A stretch of 64,000 nt of DNA from an uncultured Saprospiraceae bacterium (GTDB taxonomy: Bacteria > Bacteroidota > Bacteroidia > Chitinophagales > Saprospiraceae). The notes beneath the pieces were generated by a model. It did not search any database. It was not told the DNA's origin and worked only from the letters and a program-made list of their open reading frames with translations. The position numbers and the translations under genes are program-made. The stretch is taken from NCBI GenBank assembly GCA_937872385.1, contig CALMSO010000061.1:1-64000 (forward strand), in the 5' to 3' direction. Positions 60,693-64,000 of this stretch are shown in pieces. The stretch's first letter is position 1. Every line of letters starts with the position of its first letter.

Positions 60693-63600
60693 ATGAAATT
60701 AAAGCACGGTTTTCTCCTGCTATTGGCACTACTGGCGCTGCATATAATAAGCGCGCAGCCGCTTGACATGAGCCTTTTTCAAAATATCAAACCGCGCAGC
60801 ATCGGCCCGGCGGGCATGAGCGGGCGCGTGACGGCCATTGATGTGGTGCGCGACAATCCTGACCTTATTTACCTCGGTACGGCTTCCGGCGGCTTGTGGA
60901 AAAGCGAAGGCGGCGGCGTAGCCTGGACGCCTATTTTTGATACGCTCAAGGTGGCTTCCATCGGGGCTATCGCTATTGACCAGCGCAATCCGGACGTCAT
61001 CTGGGTCGGCACGGGCGAAGGCAATCCGCGCAACAGCCAGACGATGGGCGCGGGCGTCTATCGCAGCCTCGACGCGGGCCGCACTTGGCAATACATGGGC
61101 TTAGAAAGAACGCGCACCATTCATCGTATCATCATTCACCGCGACGATCCGAATGTGGTCTATGTGGCTGCGCACGGTACAGCCTGGGGCGACACCCCGG
61201 AGCGCGGCGTTTATCGCACCAAAGATGGCGGCAAGACCTGGGAAAAAGTTCTGTTTGTCAACAACCGCACCGGTGCTGCCGATTTTATCGTGGACCCCGC
61301 CAATCCTAACAAAATGTTTGTCAACATGTGGGAATACCGGCGCTGGCCCTGGCTGTTCAAGTCGGGTGGCCCTGGCTCTGGGCTGTACATGACGCTCGAT
61401 GGCGGCGACACCTGGACCCGCCTAAATGAGAAAAACGGCCTGCCTGCTGGCGGCGAATTGGGTAGAATAGGTCTGGCTATCGCTCGCAACAATCCCCGCG
61501 TGGTGTATGCCCTCGTTGAAGCCAAAGTAAATGCCTTGTATCGCTCGGACGATGGCGGCTTCAACTGGCGCATGGTGAATGACAAAACTGTGGGCGACCG
61601 GCCTTTCTATTATTGTGACATCGAAGTGGATCCTACCAACGAAAATCGCATTTATAACATTTTCTCAAACGTAACCGTCAGCGAAGACGGCGGCAAGACC
61701 TTTACTACACTGCTCGGCTGGGACAACATCCACGGCGACCACCACGCTTGGTACATCCATCCTGACAATCCGAATTTTATTGTCAATGGCAATGACGGTG
61801 GCGCAGCCATCTCGCGCGACCGCGGCAAAACCTGGCAATTTATCGCCAACCTACCAGTGGGGCAATTCTATCACGTACAGGTGGACAACGCCATTCCTTA
61901 CAATGTGTATGGCGGTATGCAAGACAACGGCACTTGGCGCGGCCCAAGCCAAGTATGGCGCACCGGCGGCATTCGCAATGAGTACTGGCAGGAAATCGGC
62001 TTCGGCGATGGCTTTGATGTAGCCATTGATGCCAACGACGAACGCTACGGCTACGTGATGTGGCAGGGGGGCAATCTACTGCGGGTAGATTTTGAAACGG
62101 GTGCGCAGCAATGGGTAAAACCTTATCATCCGAATAATGTGCCGCTGCGCTTCAACTGGAATGCGGCCATTGCCACCGATCCATTTGCCAAAGGCACGAT
62201 TTACTACGGCAGTCAGTTTTTGCACAAATCAAGTGATAATGGCAATTCCTGGGAAATCATTTCACCCGACCTGACTACCAACGATCCGGAAAAACAGCAG
62301 CAGAAGACCAGTGGTGGCCTCACTTTTGACGTCACCGGCGCAGAAAACCACACCACTATTATCGCCATTTCGCCCAGCCCGCGCAAGCAAGGCGTAATCT
62401 GGGTAGGTACCGACGACGGCAACGTGCAAGTCACGCAAGATGGCGGCAAAACTTGGGTCAATGTGGCCAAAAATATCCGAGGAGTGCCCGCCGGTAGCTG
62501 GGTGCCGCAGGTACACGCTTCGCGCTTCAACGATGGGGAGGCTTATGTGGTGATCAACAACTACCGCCGCGATGACTGGGCGCCCTACCTCTACCGCACC
62601 CGCGATTTTGGAGCTACCTGGGAACGCCTCATTGACATCAACAAGGTGTGGGGCTATGCCTTGAGTTGGGCCCAAGATCCCATAGAGCCGAAATTGCAAT
62701 TTCTCGGCACCGAGTTTGGCTTATACCTCAGCATTGACGAAGGCAAAAACTGGACCCAGTGGCGCGCTGGCTACCCAACCGTTTCTACCTACGATATGGT
62801 CATTCATCCGCGCGAGCAGGATTTGGTAATCGGCACTTTCGGGCGCGCTTTTTACATTCTCGACGACATTCGTCCGCTGCGCGAGCTGGCCCAAAAAGGC
62901 GCAAAAGAACTCGAAAAGCCGCTCAAGGCCTATCCTGCCCCTGATGCTTGGCTGGCGCATTACGAAGAAGGACGCGGTACGCGCTTCACGGGCAATGCCT
63001 ATTATATGGGCGACAATCGGCCGTACGGTGCGTTGCTTACGTTTTCTGTAAAGGATGTTTTGAAAAAAGATGACAAAGGGCAAGCCGCCAAAAGCGATAC
63101 TTTGCAAGTAGAAATTTTTGCTGCCGATGGCAAATTGGTGCGCAACCTGCGTGCGCCGGTCAGCAAAGGGATGAACCGTTTTGCCTGGGGGTTAGAAAGG
63201 AACAGCGTCCGCACGCCCGCCGAACCTAAGCCCTCACCCGATGCGCCTGTACCTGGCGGACTGCTCGTAGCGCCCGGCGTGTACAAAGTGCTATTCACCT
63301 ATGGTGCGCATAAGGATTCTACGATGGTAAATGTAAAAGCCGACCCGCGCCTGAAGGCAAGCCCCAATGATATCATTGCATTTCATAATGCTTATCATGA
63401 TTTTGAAAAAAATGTAACTTCCGCTACCCAAGCGATGGATCATTTGCGCGAGGCCAAAGCCCGCATTGGTGATATTACAAAATTAGTAAATGAGCAAGTA
63501 ACGGACGAGCAGCTTAAAAAAAGTATGATGGAAGTAAATAAAAAAACGACCCTGCTGCTCGATACGCTCATGCTGATAGTAATGCCCAACGAAAGCATTA

Positions 63601-63869
63601 AAGGCATTTTTGATGATCCGGATATGCTGATGAGTCGGCTGTTCCGCGCGGCTGCTTACTTTTCGCCGACCTTTGGCACGCCCAATCCGCCCTTCCACGC
63701 CCCCACGGAAGGACATAAAATTGTATTGCAACAAGTAAAAAATGATGTAATAGATTTCGTTACTAAAGTAAATCGTTTCTTTAGTGCCGACTGGAAATCT
63801 TATGAACAGGAGGTAAATAAACTGCAACTCAACATCATGAAACCCATTCCGCAGGTAATGATAGAATAG
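60693..63869 (+). CDS. VPS10/BNR-type large beta-propeller exported protein
   Basis: The 1058-residue product has a signal peptide (to about residue 21, IISAQ) and a long run of BNR/Asp-box and VPS10-type blades. Asp-box units include SLDAGRTWQYM, TKDGGKTWEKV, TLDGGDTWTRL, SEDGGKTFTTL, SRDRGKTWQFI, SSDNGNSWEII, TQDGGKTWVNV and TRDFGATWERL. They fill about residues 30-720. The C-terminal 330 residues contain an Ig-like segment (FAADGKLVRNLRAPVSKGMN, as in FlgD-type domains) and a helical end. There is no T9SS domain. Relatives are annotated as glycosyl hydrolases or sortilin-like proteins, with no proven activity. It is one of the most common large exported protein types in marine Bacteroidota. 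Confidence 0.85.
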   Translation: MKLKHGFLLLLALLALHIISAQPLDMSLFQNIKPRSIGPAGMSGRVTAIDVVRDNPDLIYLGTASGGLWKSEGGGVAWTPIFDTLKVASIGAIAIDQRNPDVIWVGTGEGNPRNSQTMGAGVYRSLDAGRTWQYMGLERTRTIHRIIIHRDDPNVVYVAAHGTAWGDTPERGVYRTKDGGKTWEKVLFVNNRTGAADFIVDPANPNKMFVNMWEYRRWPWLFKSGGPGSGLYMTLDGGDTWTRLNEKNGLPAGGELGRIGLAIARNNPRVVYALVEAKVNALYRSDDGGFNWRMVNDKTVGDRPFYYCDIEVDPTNENRIYNIFSNVTVSEDGGKTFTTLLGWDNIHGDHHAWYIHPDNPNFIVNGNDGGAAISRDRGKTWQFIANLPVGQFYHVQVDNAIPYNVYGGMQDNGTWRGPSQVWRTGGIRNEYWQEIGFGDGFDVAIDANDERYGYVMWQGGNLLRVDFETGAQQWVKPYHPNNVPLRFNWNAAIATDPFAKGTIYYGSQFLHKSSDNGNSWEIISPDLTTNDPEKQQQKTSGGLTFDVTGAENHTTIIAISPSPRKQGVIWVGTDDGNVQVTQDGGKTWVNVAKNIRGVPAGSWVPQVHASRFNDGEAYVVINNYRRDDWAPYLYRTRDFGATWERLIDINKVWGYALSWAQDPIEPKLQFLGTEFGLYLSIDEGKNWTQWRAGYPTVSTYDMVIHPREQDLVIGTFGRAFYILDDIRPLRELAQKGAKELEKPLKAYPAPDAWLAHYEEGRGTRFTGNAYYMGDNRPYGALLTFSVKDVLKKDDKGQAAKSDTLQVEIFAADGKLVRNLRAPVSKGMNRFAWGLERNSVRTPAEPKPSPDAPVPGGLLVAPGVYKVLFTYGAHKDSTMVNVKADPRLKASPNDIIAFHNAYHDFEKNVTSATQAMDHLREAKARIGDITKLVNEQVTDEQLKKSMMEVNKKTTLLLDTLMLIVMPNESIKGIFDDPDMLMSRLFRAAAYFSPTFGTPNPPFHAPTEGHKIVLQQVKNDVIDFVTKVNRFFSADWKSYEQEVNKLQLNIMKPIPQVMIE

Positions 63870-63891
63870 CGACGCGTGTATAATATCCATT

Positions 63892-63919
63892 GAGCGGGTG
63901 ACTACCAAGTTGCCCGCTC
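63892..63919. terminator. Inverted repeat between convergent genes at the window end
   Basis: GAGCGGG (63892-63898) and CCCGCTC (63913-63919) form a 7-bp stem with a 14-base loop between the stop of the propeller protein and the stop of the partial minus-strand gene. There is no long T-run, so it is a probable rather than certain terminator. Confidence 0.55.
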
Positions 63920-63928
63920 GATGCAGCG

Positions 63929-64000
63929 TTATGCTTCCTCAATTTGCCAAGTATGATCGGCCAGCAGGCGCACCGAGGCCGTATGCTGATAAGGGCAGCG
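63929..64000 (-). CDS. 3' end of an unidentified gene (partial)
   Basis: Read on the minus strand, the frame ends TAA at 63929-63931 and gives 23 residues: RCPYQHTASVRLLADHTWQI, then EEA. The rest lies beyond the window. It is too short for a family call. Confidence 0.45.
   Translation of the reverse strand, partial: RCPYQHTASVRLLADHTWQIEEA

Noticed and set aside
1..64000. tRNA or rRNA genes
   Set aside because: No cloverleaf with a T-loop GTTCGA-type box or conserved rRNA segment was noticed on either strand. A search with tRNAscan-SE would settle it.

Overview
The window is chromosomal DNA of a member of the Bacteroidota. The evidence is direct: several secreted proteins end in a type IX secretion (T9SS) type A sorting domain, one carries SprB-type repeats, promoters of the TTG-N20-TAnnTTTG type are visible, and DAHP synthase is fused to chorismate mutase. 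The repertoire (large modular surface proteins, WG repeats, GH97, serpin, VPS10-type propeller) suggests the Saprospiria or a near relative, but that is inference. No rRNA, tRNA or CRISPR array was recognised.

Layout. 1-10.6 kb: the 3' end of an unknown gene, a GH97 alpha-glucosidase lipoprotein, an OmpA/PD40 envelope protein, a LuxR-type regulator flanked by two matching palindromes, and a 1398-residue T9SS surface protein with Kazal, SprB, PKD, cohesin-like and dockerin-like parts. 10.7-16.2 kb: an AT-rich accessory stretch with a decayed IS5-type element that keeps perfect inverted repeats, an HTH regulator, two unknown genes, GC-rich hairpins and an epimerase/SDR pair. 16.4-23 kb: a WG-repeat protein, a tail-fibre-like surface protein, an NTF2-like protein, a small T9SS protein and an orphan TPR histidine kinase.

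23-29.5 kb, minus strand: crotonase, DAHP synthase-chorismate mutase, prephenate dehydrogenase, aminotransferase, an NTF2-like protein and prephenate dehydratase, i.e. phenylalanine and tyrosine synthesis. The leader of this operon holds the most striking signal in the window: one promoter, then two tandem attenuators. Each has a short leader peptide packed with Phe and Tyr codons, a terminator, and a competing antiterminator.

29.6-35.2 kb: a T9SS-exported PQQ-type sugar dehydrogenase, an HD-domain protein, a second SDR/epimerase pair in the opposite order, and two small envelope proteins. 35.4-40.4 kb: an AT-rich two-gene module, a nuclease-RecQ helicase fusion overlapping a coiled-coil membrane protein; this is the best candidate for an uncharacterised genome-defence system. 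40.7-64 kb: mfd (with an in-frame minisatellite), a serpin lipoprotein, a GH13 amylase with T9SS signal, a TlpA-like thioredoxin flanked by two copies of a repeat, an SDR / SRPBCC / AraC cluster, a DUF2214 membrane protein, a Uma2 nuclease-fold protein, a serine hydrolase, pdxH, a bacilliredoxin, a photolyase, an unknown protein, a free-standing small transcription unit with a 24-codon ORF, a TM2-TPR-SHOCT protein, a DUF721 protein, a lipocalin-like lipoprotein and a large VPS10/BNR-type propeller protein.
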